Origin: Actinospineispora spinosispora DSM 44797
Lineage (GTDB): Bacteria; Actinomycetota; Actinomycetes; Mycobacteriales; Pseudonocardiaceae
NCBI RefSeq assembly: GCF_000429025.1
Contig: NZ_KE386836.1
Span: 62,001 to 126,000, forward strand
Reading direction: 5' to 3'
DNA length: 64,000 bases
Shown: positions 33,426 through 42,090 of the stretch, in pieces
Position numbering within the stretch: position 1 is the first letter of the stretch
How the letters are laid out: every line of letters begins with the position of its first letter
Notes under the pieces: model-generated
What the model was told of the DNA's origin: nothing
The model's database searches: none
What the model saw: the letters and a program-made list of their open reading frames with translations, nothing else
Program-made: the position numbers and the translations under genes

Positions 33426-34142
33426 CTACCTGTCCGCGGCGCTCGCGCGCTGTGACGCGCGTTCGCGGCGGGCCTTGACGAACTCGAAGATGATCGGGAT
33501 GAGCGACACGAGGACCACGAGGATCAGCATCAGCTCGATGTGGTCGCGCACCACGGCGAACCCGCCGAGCCAGTAGCCGAGCAGGGTGACCCCGGCGGCC
33601 CAGGCGATGCCGCCGATCAGCGAGTAGGTCAGATAGCGCCTCGCGTCCATCTTGGCGACACCGGCCATGACGGTCAGGAAGGTGCGCACGATCGGCACGA
33701 ATCGGCCCAGCACGACGGCCCGGTTGCCGTACTTCTCGAAGAACTCGTGTGTCTTGTCCACGTACTCGGCCTTGAACAACCGCGAGTTGGGCCGCTGGAA
33801 GATGGGCGGACCGGCCGCCCTGCCGATCCAGTAGCCGCAGATGTTGCCGAGCATCGCGGCGACCACCAGCACCGTGCAGACCAGCCACAGCGGCTCGGCG
33901 ATGGCGCCGGTGGCGACGAACAGCCCGGCGGTGAACAGCAGCGAGTCGCCCGGCAGGAAGAACCCGACCAACAGGCCGCACTCGGCGAACACGATCAGGC
34001 AGACGCCTACGATCGCCCACGGCCCCATGGCCGTGACCAGCGAGTTCAGCAGGTAGCTCGGGTCCAGCCACTTCGGGCCCAGCGCAAGGACCTGCGTCTG
34101 GACCAGTGCTGACGCGACCGGGCTCGCTGCGATGAGACTCAC
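33426..34142 (-). CDS. DedA-family membrane protein (Rv0364-like)
   Basis: 238 residues: ECGLLVGFFLPGDSLLFTAG, LGNICGYWIGRAAGPPIFQR, and VVLGRFVPIVRTFLTVMAGV are full DedA motifs. The C-terminus ends in a basic tail. It lies in tandem with the previous DedA gene and near the aldolase gene. In M. tuberculosis a DedA gene is next to fba (recalled as Rv0364), so this copy is probably the ancestral one. The GTG at 34142 gives MSLIAASPVASALVQ. Confidence 0.92.
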   Translation of the reverse strand: MSLIAASPVASALVQTQVLALGPKWLDPSYLLNSLVTAMGPWAIVGVCLIVFAECGLLVGFFLPGDSLLFTAGLFVATGAIAEPLWLVCTVLVVAAMLGNICGYWIGRAAGPPIFQRPNSRLFKAEYVDKTHEFFEKYGNRAVVLGRFVPIVRTFLTVMAGVAKMDARRYLTYSLIGGIAWAAGVTLLGYWLGGFAVVRDHIELMLILVVLVSLIPIIFEFVKARRERASQRASAADR

Positions 34143-34170
34143 GGCGCACACGGTACCGGTAGGTGGATCT

Positions 34171-34374
34171 CTACCCGCTGAAGGCCGGGAGGGTGCCCGG
34201 CATGAAGATCGAGACGAGCGCGAGCACGACACCGATCAGGACGCCGACCAGCAGTGCGATGAGCAGCACCCAGCCGGTCGGGAACGGCTTCGGCGGTGGG
34301 GGAGGCATCCGGCCACCCATCGGCCTGCCCGCCTGCGCGCGCAGCGCCTGTGACACAGCTCGCTCCGGGTCCAT
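34171..34374 (-). CDS. Small single-helix membrane protein downstream of sigma factor
   Basis: 67 residues: MDPERAVSQALRAQAG, a Pro-rich stretch (MPPPPPKPFPTGW) and one membrane helix (VLLIALLVGVLIGVVLALVS). The ATG is one base beyond the sigma gene stop, so the pair is co-translated. The position suggests a membrane partner of the sigma factor, but the cytoplasmic part (about 30 residues) is too short for a known anti-sigma domain. The role is inferred. Confidence 0.75.
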   Translation of the reverse strand: MDPERAVSQALRAQAGRPMGGRMPPPPPKPFPTGWVLLIALLVGVLIGVVLALVSIFMPGTLPAFSG

Positions 34375-34375
34375 C

Positions 34376-35134
34376 TCAGGCGCCTCGCCCGAAGTCGAAC
34401 GAGTCGGAGTCGACCGGATCGGCCGCCCGCAGGACCTTCTCCACCGACGCCAGCGCCCGGCTCGCGGTCGACTTCACCGCACCCTTGCTGATGCCGGTCG
34501 TCTCCGCGATCTCGGCTTCGCTCATGCCGGCGTAGTAGCGAAGGACCAGCACCTCACGCTGCCGCGCCGGGAGCTGACGCAGCGCCACCACCACGGCCTG
34601 GTGCTCGACGGACAGGATCGCGAGCGACTCGGCGGACCGGGCGTTGACCATGTGCGGCGGCACGTAGTCGCGCGCGGTGCGCCGCCTGCGCAGCACCGAA
34701 CGAGAGCCGTTGACCACCGCGGTACGCAGGTAGCCGAGAGCGGCCTGCTCGTCGCGCAGCCCGCCCCAGTGCCGGTGCAGACCGGTGAAGGCCTCCTGTA
34801 CGACGTCCTCCGCGGTGGCCTGCTGGTCGACCAGCAGAACCGCCAGCCGGACCAGCCGCGCACGGTGCTCCGCGTACAGATCGGCGAGGGTCTTGGGCGC
34901 GTCGCTGTCACCGGCGGTAGTGTCAGGGTTACTGTCCGGCACCGGGATCGGCTCGGCACGGGCCTGCTCCGGCACGATCGGATGGCCCGGCTGCGCGGGG
35001 GTTCCCGAGGCCGGGGCTGCGTCGATACGCCGCTGCCTGGTGAGGGTGCGCTCGACGAGCCCTTCTATGCGGTCCGTCTTCACCCGTCCGACTGTAGTAG
35101 TCGCCCCCGACGGCTCTTCGGGCACCGGCTCCAT
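34376..35134 (-). CDS. ECF-like sigma-70 factor (SigE-type family)
   Basis: 252 residues. Region 2: LYAEHRARLVRLAVLLVDQQ, ATAEDVVQEAFTGLHRHW. Region 4: LRQLPARQREVLVLRYYAGM, SEAEIAETTGISKGAVKST. An 80-residue N-terminal extension, Pro/Ala/Asp-rich, precedes region 2; it is not part of the usual family length (about 170). The ATG at 35134 has GAGGGGAA upstream. It is followed by a 67-residue membrane protein. Divergent from fba across about 110 bases. Confidence 0.9.
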   Translation of the reverse strand: MEPVPEEPSGATTTVGRVKTDRIEGLVERTLTRQRRIDAAPASGTPAQPGHPIVPEQARAEPIPVPDSNPDTTAGDSDAPKTLADLYAEHRARLVRLAVLLVDQQATAEDVVQEAFTGLHRHWGGLRDEQAALGYLRTAVVNGSRSVLRRRRTARDYVPPHMVNARSAESLAILSVEHQAVVVALRQLPARQREVLVLRYYAGMSEAEIAETTGISKGAVKSTASRALASVEKVLRAADPVDSDSFDFGRGA

Positions 35135-35244
35135 GCGCAAATTCCCCTCGGGTCACGCCAAGCCCGTTGCCGATATACGCGACTACGCGATACTGGGCCC
35201 TGATCAGTTGACAGAGTCAGTTACCCGAGCAGGACGGTAGCCCA

Positions 35245-36276
35245 ATGCCGATCGCGACCCCTGAGGTCTACAACCAGATGCTGGACGCCGCGAAGGCCGG
35301 CGACTACGCCTTCCCGGCGATCAACGTGACGTCCTCGGAGACACTGAACGCCGCGCTGCGTGGATTCGCCGAGGCGGAGAGCGATGGAATCGTCCAGGTG
35401 TCCACCGGCGGCGCGGAGTTCCTGTCCGGAACCCGCGTCAAGGAAATGGCGGCCGGCGCCGCCGCGCTCGCCGAGTTCGCGCACTCGATCGCGGCGAAGT
35501 ACCCGGTGAACGTGGCACTGCACACCGACCACTGCCCCAAGGACAAGCTGGACGGTTTCGTCCGGCCGCTCATCGCGATGAGCGCGGAGCGCGTGGCGCG
35601 CGGAGAGAACCCGCTGTTCCAGTCGCACATGTGGGACGGCTCCGCCGTCGAGCTGCACGAGAACCTGGCGATCGCCGAGGAGCTGCTCGGCGCCGCGAGC
35701 AAGGCGAAGATCATCCTCGAGGTGGAGATCGGCGTCGTCGGCGGCGAGGAGGACGGCGTCGCCAACGAGATCAACGAGAAGCTCTACACCGCACCCGGCG
35801 ACTACGCCGCGACGATCGACGCCCTCGGCATCGGCGAGAAGGGCCGGTACCTGCTGGCCGCGACGTTCGGCAACGTGCACGGCGTGTACAAGCCCGGCAA
35901 CGTCAAGCTCCGCCCCGAGATCCTCAAGCAGGGCCAGGACGTGGCGATCGAGAAGCTCGGCCTGCCCGCCGGCTCGAAGCCCTTCGACCTGGTCTTCCAC
36001 GGCGGCTCCGGTTCGCTGCCCGAAGAGATCAAGGAGGCGGTGAGCTACGGCGTGGTCAAGATGAACGTCGACACCGACACCCAGTACGCGTTCACCCGGC
36101 CCATCGCGACGCACATGTTCACCAACTACGACGGCGTGCTCAAGATCGACGGTGAGGTAGGCAACAAGAAGGTCTACGACCCGCGCTCCTACCTCAAGGA
36201 AGCCGAGCTGTCGATGGCCGACCGCATCGTCCTCGCCTGCCAGAACCTGAACTCGGCGGGTAAGAAGCTGGGTTAG
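35245..36276 (+). CDS. fba: Class II fructose-1,6-bisphosphate aldolase
   Basis: 343 residues, zinc-dependent cleavage of fructose-1,6-bisphosphate in glycolysis and gluconeogenesis. Zinc ligands: VALHTDHCPKDKLDGF (His), EVEIGVVGGEEDG (Glu/Asp loop), TFGNVHGVYKPGNVKLRPE (His) and LVFHGGSGSLPEEI (His). NVDTDTQYAFTRPI near the C-terminus binds the phosphate. The ATG at 35245 is supported by AGGACGGTAG. Flanks agree with mycobacterial order DedA, fba, DUF3151. Confidence 0.97.
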   Translation: MPIATPEVYNQMLDAAKAGDYAFPAINVTSSETLNAALRGFAEAESDGIVQVSTGGAEFLSGTRVKEMAAGAAALAEFAHSIAAKYPVNVALHTDHCPKDKLDGFVRPLIAMSAERVARGENPLFQSHMWDGSAVELHENLAIAEELLGAASKAKIILEVEIGVVGGEEDGVANEINEKLYTAPGDYAATIDALGIGEKGRYLLAATFGNVHGVYKPGNVKLRPEILKQGQDVAIEKLGLPAGSKPFDLVFHGGSGSLPEEIKEAVSYGVVKMNVDTDTQYAFTRPIATHMFTNYDGVLKIDGEVGNKKVYDPRSYLKEAELSMADRIVLACQNLNSAGKKLG

Positions 36277-36321
36277 CTCATCGGCGGGCCCGCTGTGCTC
36301 ACTGGCTGGCCTCCGCGCGTC

Positions 36322-36510
36322 GTAAGTTTCCGGTTGGGACCCCGCTCCGCTTCGCTCCGGGGGCCCGCAACCGGAAACTTGGGCGGCTTCGCCGGTCGCT
36401 TCGCTCCGGCTTCGCTGCCCTCGCTTGACGCGCGCTTGTCTGGTCGCGTTCTGCGTCGCCTGTTGCGTTTTTGCAGTGCTTCGCACTGAACCCCCTTCGG
36501 GGAGACTCGC
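36322..36510. repeat. Interspersed repeat A, copy 1
   Basis: Starts with an inverted repeat, AAGTTTCCGGTTGGGACCCC pairing with GGGGGCCCGCAACCGGAAAC TT a few dozen bases later. After a variable part it resumes with GCGCGCTTGTCTGGTCGCGT and TTTGCAGTGCTTCGCACTGA. Copy 2 at 41842 has the same two blocks in the same order and orientation with a different middle. Confidence 0.8.
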
Positions 36511-36570
36511 GGAGCGGACCTCGCGCACTTCGCGCACTTCGCAGAGGTTCTGGCGCACCTCGCAGACCCA

Positions 36571-36612
36571 CGTGTTGTGTCGCAGATGTTGGAACATCTG
36601 CGACACGACACG
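36571..36612. repeat. TGTCGCAGA-family palindrome, copy 2
   Basis: Arms CGTGTTGTGTCGCAGATGTT / ACATCTGCGACACGACACG around a short loop. The flanks CGCAGACCC on the left and AAGCTCTGCGA on the right recur beside the copy at 17465, so the repeat extends past the palindrome. Confidence 0.75.
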
Positions 36613-36848
36613 AAGCTCTGCGAAGTCACCCCGCCCCCACCCCTCCCGGGGCGCGCTGCAGCCGGCGGGGCGCGGCGCAGCCGTGACCCTGTGGGCGCGC
36701 AGACTGCCCCCGTCCCCGCGATCCTGGCCCGCACTTGGCGTGGGTGGGTGGTGTCAACCCTGAAACCTCGCCCCCGAACCCGTGCAACCAGGAACCAGCG
36801 CGAGGCCGGCGTCGGCGGGGGGTTGACCCCCCCCACCCACGCCAAGAC

Positions 36849-36966
36849 ACTTGATGGCCAGCGGGGACACCCCGTAGACACTGGATGGCCAGCGGGGACA
36901 CCCCGTAGACACTGGATGGCCAGCGGGGACACCCCGTAGACACTGGATGGCCAGCGGGGACACCCC
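36849..36966. repeat. 31-base tandem repeat, 3.8 copies
   Basis: Units at 36849-36879, 36880-36910, 36911-36941 and a partial one to 36966. Each reads ACTGGATGGCCAGCGGGGAC then ACCCCGTAGAC and holds the mini-hairpin GGGG-ACA-CCCC. The first unit has one difference (ACTTG for ACTGG). It ends 30 bases before the DUF3151 start. No spacers separate the units. Confidence 0.92.
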
Positions 36967-36996
36967 GGACGGCCCGAGCCACCGGGGAAGGCCAAG

Positions 36997-37434
36997 ATGG
37001 CATCCATGAGCCTGCACGGAAATCTGCTCGGCCCCGAACCCACGTTGTTGCCCGCCGACCCGACCGTCGACGACGCGTTGGCCGAGGGAACCGACCCCAC
37101 CGCGGTGGCCGCCGCTCACCCGGCGTCGAGCGCGGCATGGGCGACCCTGGCCGAGCGCGCGTTGGACGCGGGCGAGCCGGTCACCGCGTACGCGTTCGCT
37201 CGCACCGGGTACCACCGGGGCCTGGACGCGCTGCGCCGCAACGGCTGGAAGGGGTTCGGTTCGGTGCCGTGGGCGCACCAGCCGAACCAGGGGTTCCTGC
37301 GGGCCGTCGCCGCACTGTCGCGGGCCGCCTCGGCGATCGGTGAGGCGGACGAGGCCACCCGCTGTCTCGATCTCCTGACCGACTCCGACCCTCAGGCACC
37401 CGCCGCGCTCGGGCTCGGAACCGGGTCGGATTGA
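36997..37434 (+). CDS. DUF3151-family protein
   Basis: 145 residues. ALAEGTDPTAVAAAHPASSA, AYAFARTGYHRGLDALRRNG and GFGSVPWAHQPNQGFLRAVA match the DUF3151 family, a small actinobacterial protein located near fba in mycobacteria (recalled as Rv0360c). It looks cytoplasmic and helical (TPR-like character). Start at 36997 has GGGGAAGG upstream; ATG 37006 is possible. Function unknown. Confidence 0.88.
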   Translation: MASMSLHGNLLGPEPTLLPADPTVDDALAEGTDPTAVAAAHPASSAAWATLAERALDAGEPVTAYAFARTGYHRGLDALRRNGWKGFGSVPWAHQPNQGFLRAVAALSRAASAIGEADEATRCLDLLTDSDPQAPAALGLGTGSD

Positions 37435-37662
37435 GGCGCAAGAGGCTTGTGTGTGGGCACAAGTGGATCATCCGGGATCGTGCGTCGAGATCTTGCTGAG
37501 GCGGGCGCACGTCCCTGACCTGCGGTGACGTTTCTCTGACGGCCGTATCCGGGTTGAGACCTCAGGCCTGCCAAAAGCCTGGCGACGCTCAGGTAACCTC
37601 GAAGTGTGCGGTTCTCGGTCAGGAGAACGGCGGGCTCTCGTTCACTAAGGATGCATCGGACA

Positions 37663-38895
37663 ATGCAGGTCCCCCCGGCCTCGAAGGCCGCCTCGGTCGG
37701 TTCGCAGCCGACCAAGGGTGGCTCGGCCAAGGCCGGGCGCGCCGGCGTCACCACCGCGGATCGGACCAGGGCGAAGCAGTTGCTCGACGACCTGAAGATC
37801 ACCATCAGCTCGGCTCCCGAGCAGGAACTGCTGACCGCGTGGGACGAGTTGGTTGCCACCACACATAACACCGACGTCTCCCAGCTGAGCGGCTGGGCGA
37901 CGGTGCGCAAGCAGGCCGAGTACGAGCCGCTGTACGTGCTCGCCTCGTCCGGCCCGTGGCTGCTCGGCGGCGCGATGGTGCTGCGCCGCAAGATTCGCGG
38001 TCTCGGCTGGGTCGGTTACCTGCCGTACGGCCCGGTGCTCTCCGACGATCTCGTGGTCACCCGGGGTGCGGTGCGACACCGGCTGGCCGGTGCACTGACC
38101 AAGGTCGCGCGTGCGCACCTCGCGCTGTTCGTCCAGCCGCCGGACGGTGGTGACGACACGACGCTCGACCTGCTGCAGAACGGCTTTCGATTCTCCAAGG
38201 CCGGTATCGCGCCCGCCGCGACCATGCGCGTCGACCTCACCCAGACCGACGAGGAGCTGCTGTCCGGGCTGACCAGGCGGTTGCGCACCTGGACGCGGCA
38301 GTGGCCGCAGCGCGGCGTCAAGGTGCGGGTCGGCGATGAGCGGGACATCCCGCTGCTCGCCCGGCTCGCCGCGAGCACGGCCGAGTACCAGGGCTTCACC
38401 CCGTTCCCGACCGAGTACCTGGAAGCGACCTATCACGAGCTGCTGCCCGGCGGGCACGTCGTCCTGCTGATCGGTGAGCTGGACGGGACGCCGGTGGCCG
38501 CCGAGCTGCTCAGCGGGTCCGGTGGCGTGCTGAAGAGCCGCATCACCGGTCTGGACCGGACGTCGAAGGAAGCCGCGAAGCTCAACGTGGCGAGCGCGAT
38601 GATCTGGGAAGCGATCTGCTGGGGCAAGGCCAACGGATACCGCGCGTACGACTTCGGCGGCCTTCGCCCGGAGTCGGTCGAGCTGCTGCGCGGTGGCGCC
38701 CCGGTCGACCAGGAGGCCCTGCCCGGCCCCGACCTGTTCAAGACCAAGTTCGGTGGCGAGGTGTGGATCTACCCGCCCGCTGTGGAGCTGATCGCGTCCC
38801 GCACCATCCGCGCGGGCTACGACGTGCTGCGCCGGGGCGACGGCGGTCAGAAGCTGATCACCTTCGTCCGGGAGACGCTGCGCGGCGGTCGCTAG
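37663..38895 (+). CDS. FemA/FemX-like GNAT acyltransferase
   Basis: About 410 residues with the double-GNAT plan of Fem peptidoglycan-bridge transferases. The first half has SQLSGWATVRKQAEYEPLYV and GWVGYLPYGPVLSDD. The second half has HVVLLIGELDGTPVAAELLS, LNVASAMIWEAICWGKANGY, RAYDFGGLRPESVELL and LFKTKFGGEVW. Family members add amino acids to lipid II from aminoacyl-tRNA; related actinobacterial proteins act on other acceptors. The start is uncertain: ATG 37663, ATG 37651 and GTG 37606 are in frame. The stop overlaps the TetR start. Confidence 0.85.
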   Translation: MQVPPASKAASVGSQPTKGGSAKAGRAGVTTADRTRAKQLLDDLKITISSAPEQELLTAWDELVATTHNTDVSQLSGWATVRKQAEYEPLYVLASSGPWLLGGAMVLRRKIRGLGWVGYLPYGPVLSDDLVVTRGAVRHRLAGALTKVARAHLALFVQPPDGGDDTTLDLLQNGFRFSKAGIAPAATMRVDLTQTDEELLSGLTRRLRTWTRQWPQRGVKVRVGDERDIPLLARLAASTAEYQGFTPFPTEYLEATYHELLPGGHVVLLIGELDGTPVAAELLSGSGGVLKSRITGLDRTSKEAAKLNVASAMIWEAICWGKANGYRAYDFGGLRPESVELLRGGAPVDQEALPGPDLFKTKFGGEVWIYPPAVELIASRTIRAGYDVLRRGDGGQKLITFVRETLRGGR

Positions 38896-39479
38896 TGCCC
38901 TCGGTCCCGCCGAGGGAACGCCTGCTGGCCGCGGCGATGGACTACCTGGGCACGCGGGGCATCAGCGACCTGAGCCTGCGTGAGCTGGCCGAGGCACTCG
39001 GTACGAGCCATCGCATGCTGATCTACCACTTCGGGTCGAAGGAAGGCCTGCTCACCGAGGTCGTGCGCGCGGTCGAGGCCGCGCAGCGTGACACCTGGAA
39101 CGAACTGGTGGCCGACGAGACCCTGGAGCCGGCCGACCGGCCGAGGCGGCTGTGGCAGCGCGTGTCCGACCCGGCCCTCGAACCGTATGTCCGGCTGTTC
39201 TTCGAAATCTACGGCCAGGCGCTGCAGGGCCGCGAACCCGCGACCGCGCTGCTGGATGGCGACATCCAGTCCTGGCAGCGAGCCACCGCCCAGGGCTTCG
39301 CGGCACCGGGAGCGGACGCGGACACTGTCGCCAGGCTCGGCGTCGCGGTCACCAGGGGCCTGCTGATGGATCTCCTGGCGACAGGCGACCGCGCAGAGGT
39401 GAACAAGGCCTACAACCTCTTCCTGACCTGGTACGAACAAGCAACGACACCCGCCGGCACCAAACCCAGCGACGGCTGA
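38895..39479 (+). CDS. TetR-family regulator
   Basis: 194 residues. The N-terminal HTH is LRELAEALGTSHRMLIYHFG, preceded by RERLLAAAMDYLGTRGISDL. The C-terminal ligand domain has no recognisable specificity. The GTG at 38895 shares a base with the Fem-like gene stop (TAGTG), so the two genes are coupled. It may regulate the Fem-like gene or distant targets. Confidence 0.9.
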   Translation: MPSVPPRERLLAAAMDYLGTRGISDLSLRELAEALGTSHRMLIYHFGSKEGLLTEVVRAVEAAQRDTWNELVADETLEPADRPRRLWQRVSDPALEPYVRLFFEIYGQALQGREPATALLDGDIQSWQRATAQGFAAPGADADTVARLGVAVTRGLLMDLLATGDRAEVNKAYNLFLTWYEQATTPAGTKPSDG

Positions 39480-39537
39480 GCCGGCCGCGCGAGTGTCCGA
39501 GGGAGTTCGGGCGTAGGCGGCTCAACCGGGCAACGGC

Positions 39538-39745
39538 TGAGCCGGCTCCGCGAGTCTCCGAAGGAGTTCCGGCGAAGGCCGGGCAGTGAATGTCCGCACC
39601 CACTGTCGCCAACGCAAGGAGGCGGCTCCCAGGGTGACAACAAGCGCGCGCCGGGCCGACGAAGTCGGCTTGTGTTTCTGGGAGCACCCCAGCGAGCGCT
39701 TGCGCGAGCCGGGGTGGTCACAGAAACACTCCGCGCGGGACAGGC
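39538..39745. repeat. Interspersed repeat B, copy 1
   Basis: Contains GCGAGTCTCCGAAGGAGTTC, CAGTGAATGTCCGCA, GGCGGCTCCCAGGGTGA, CCGACGAAGTCGGCTTGTGT and a hairpin around GGGAGCACCCC ending GGGGTGGTCACAGAAA. The reverse complement of 60965-61170 carries all these blocks in the same order. A shorter degenerate duplicate of the first 45 bases precedes it (39478-39521). It fills the gap between the TetR and peptidase genes. Confidence 0.85.
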
Positions 39746-39756
39746 ACAATAATCCC

Positions 39757-41844
39757 GTGAGCTTTCCTCAGCGGCACGCACGTACTCGGCGGTTCAGCCT
39801 CGGGGCACCCCGAGGGTTCAGTATCTCCCCGGACGGTTCTCGGGTGTTGTTCCTGCGCAGCAAGGGCGGGAGCGATCCGGTCACGTGTCTGTGGTCGTTG
39901 GACGTGGCCACCGGTGAGGAACGGCTGGTCGCGGACCCGGCGGCGCTCGCGGACCCCGACGCGGAGCTGCCGCCCGAGGAGCGTGCGCGCCGCGAGCGCA
40001 GCCGGGAGCAGGCGGGCGGGATCGTCGGGTATGCGACCGACGCGGGGCACACGGTGGCCGCGTTCACGCTCGCCGGAGTCCTCTACCTGGCCGATCTGAC
40101 CGGTGTGGACGCCGTCCGTGGGGTGAGCACACCACCGGGAGTGATCGATCCTCGACCGGATCCGGCGGGCAACCGGGTCGGGTACGTCAGCGGCGGTGCG
40201 CTGCGGGTGTACGACCGGGCGACCGGCACGTCCACGGCGCTGGCTGAGCCGGAGTCGGACACGGTCCGCTACGGGCTCGCCGACTTCATCGCCGCCGAGG
40301 AGATGGGCCGTATGCGCGGCTACTGGTGGTCGCCCTCCGGCGACGCCGTGCTGGTGGCGCGCACCGACGATGCACCGGTCGTGCGCTGGCACGTCGCCGA
40401 CCCGGCCAACCCGGACCGGCCCGCGACGGTGCTGCCCTATCCGGCGGCGGGCACCGCGAACGCGACCACGGAGCTGTTCCTGCTCGACGGGACGGGCCGC
40501 CGCACGCGGGTCGACTGGTCGGGTGAGTACCTGGCGGACGCGACCTGGGACGGCACCGATCTGCTGATCAGTGTCGAGCCGAGGGACCAGCGCACGATCA
40601 CGGTGCTGCGGGTGGACACCGCCACCGGGGCGACCAGCGAGGTCGTCCGGAACAGCGACCAGGCCTGGGTGGACATCGTCCCGGGCGTCCCGGCGCACCT
40701 GGCGGACGGGACGCTGGTGTGGACGGCGGAGTCGTATCGATCGGACGAGGGCATCGAGGCCCGGGTGCTGGTCGTCGGCGGTGAGGCCGTCACCCCGCCG
40801 AGCCTGCAGGTGCGTTCGGTGCTCGACGTCGACGGTGACACCGTGTTGTTCACCGCGAGCGACGACCCGATCGACATCCGGCTGTGGACCTACCGGCCCG
40901 GCGACGGGCTGAGCTGCCTGACCCCGGAGCCCGGCGTGTTCGGTGGGCGGCGCGGCGGCGGGACGACCGTGATCACCGCGCAGACGCTCGACTCCGACGG
41001 GGTGAGCGTCACGGTGCATCCCGCCGACGGGCAGAAGGTGACCATCGCCTCGCTGGCCGAGTCCCCGGATCTCCCGGTGCGGCTGTCGCTCGTCCCGCCG
41101 GCCACGACCTGGCCGCGCGGGCCGCGTACCGCGGTGCTGCTGCCGTCGGGGCATCGCGCGGGTGAGCGGCTCCCGGTGTTGATGGACCCGTACGGCGGGC
41201 CGCACGCGCAGCGGGTGCTCTCGGCGCGCAACGCCTACCTGACCAGCCAGTGGTTCGCCGACCAGGGCTTCGCAGTGGTCATCGCGGACGGTCGGGGGAC
41301 GCCGGGGCGCGGGCCCGCCTATGAGCGGGAGGTGTTCGGGGACCTGGCCTCGCCGGCGCTGGAGGACCAGGTCGCCGCGGTGGAGATCGCCTCGGCGGCA
41401 CATCCCGAGCTGGACACGTCGCGGGTCGGGATTCGTGGCTGGTCGTTCGGCGGGTACCTGGCCGCGTTGGCGGTGCTGCGCAGACCCGACGTGTTCCATG
41501 CGGCGGTCGCGGGTGCTCCGGTGACCGACTGGCGGCTGTACGACACCCACTACACCGAGCGCTACCTGGGGGACCCGGCCGTCGAACCGGGCGCCTACGA
41601 GCGGTCCTCGCTGCTGGCCGACGCGCAGAAGCTGAGCCGTCCGCTGATGCTCATCCACGGTCTGGCCGACGACAATGTGGTCGCCGCGCACACGCTTCGG
41701 CTGTCCTCCGCGCTCCTGGCGGCCGGTAGGCCGCACACGGTGCTGCCGCTGTCCGGTGTCACACACATGACCCCGCAGGAGGAGGTCGCGGAGAACCTCC
41801 TGCTGCTGCAGGTCGACTTCTTCAGGGCAGGCCTTCGCGCGTAG
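39757..41844 (+). CDS. S9-family prolyl oligopeptidase/dipeptidyl peptidase IV-like
   Basis: 695 residues: N-terminal beta-propeller (about 20-430; FSLGAPRGFSISPDGSRVLF, AAEEMGRMRGYWWSPSGDAV) and C-terminal alpha/beta hydrolase with PVLMDPYGGPHAQRVL, catalytic Ser in GIRGWSFGGYLAAL, Asp in HGLADDNVVAAH and His in SGVTHMTPQEE. The DPP IV N-terminal Glu pair (AAEEMGR) that anchors the substrate amino group is present, favouring a dipeptidyl peptidase. No signal peptide. The GTG at 39757 lies 10 bases after CAATAAT, hinting at a leaderless mRNA. The stop touches repeat A copy 2. Confidence 0.93.
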   Translation: MSFPQRHARTRRFSLGAPRGFSISPDGSRVLFLRSKGGSDPVTCLWSLDVATGEERLVADPAALADPDAELPPEERARRERSREQAGGIVGYATDAGHTVAAFTLAGVLYLADLTGVDAVRGVSTPPGVIDPRPDPAGNRVGYVSGGALRVYDRATGTSTALAEPESDTVRYGLADFIAAEEMGRMRGYWWSPSGDAVLVARTDDAPVVRWHVADPANPDRPATVLPYPAAGTANATTELFLLDGTGRRTRVDWSGEYLADATWDGTDLLISVEPRDQRTITVLRVDTATGATSEVVRNSDQAWVDIVPGVPAHLADGTLVWTAESYRSDEGIEARVLVVGGEAVTPPSLQVRSVLDVDGDTVLFTASDDPIDIRLWTYRPGDGLSCLTPEPGVFGGRRGGGTTVITAQTLDSDGVSVTVHPADGQKVTIASLAESPDLPVRLSLVPPATTWPRGPRTAVLLPSGHRAGERLPVLMDPYGGPHAQRVLSARNAYLTSQWFADQGFAVVIADGRGTPGRGPAYEREVFGDLASPALEDQVAAVEIASAAHPELDTSRVGIRGWSFGGYLAALAVLRRPDVFHAAVAGAPVTDWRLYDTHYTERYLGDPAVEPGAYERSSLLADAQKLSRPLMLIHGLADDNVVAAHTLRLSSALLAAGRPHTVLPLSGVTHMTPQEEVAENLLLLQVDFFRAGLRA

Positions 41845-42090
41845 CGTTTCCGGCAGGGACCCCCCAAACCCTTCGGGCTCGGGGGCCCGCAACCGGAAAC
41901 GCTCCCAGGCGCCGGCCCTGACGGGCCTCTGCCTGGGGATTTTCCCCTCGCGGACCCCCTTCGGGGGCCCACTCGGTAAAAGGCCGTCGCCTGGCGGCGC
42001 CGGCCGCGCGCTTGTCTGATTACGTTCTGCTTCGCCTGGTGCGTTTTGTGCAGTGCTCCGCACTGAACTCCCTGCGGGAGACCCCTGGAG
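41842..42090. repeat. Interspersed repeat A, copy 2
   Basis: GCGTTTCCGGCAGGGACCCC pairs with GGGGGCCCGCAACCGGAAACGC, and after a variable centre come GCGCGCTTGTCTGATTACGT and GTGCAGTGCTCCGCACTGAA. The repeat begins at the peptidase stop codon and runs into the 3' end of the convergent MFS gene, whose last codons it supplies. Confidence 0.8.

Larger units (their letters stand above)
36277..36996. other. 720-base gene-free region made of repeats
   Basis: No coding sequence is supported between fba and the DUF3151 gene. The region contains a long interspersed repeat (36322-36510), CGCACTTCG/CGCAGAG short iterations near 36525-36560, a TGTCGCAGA palindrome (36571-36612) and a 31-base tandem repeat (36849-36966). 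Between 36620 and 36840 it is C-rich and non-repetitive. Confidence 0.7.

Noticed and set aside
36849..36966. 31-base repeats as a CRISPR array
   Set aside because: Units are directly adjacent with no spacers, and no cas gene is present.
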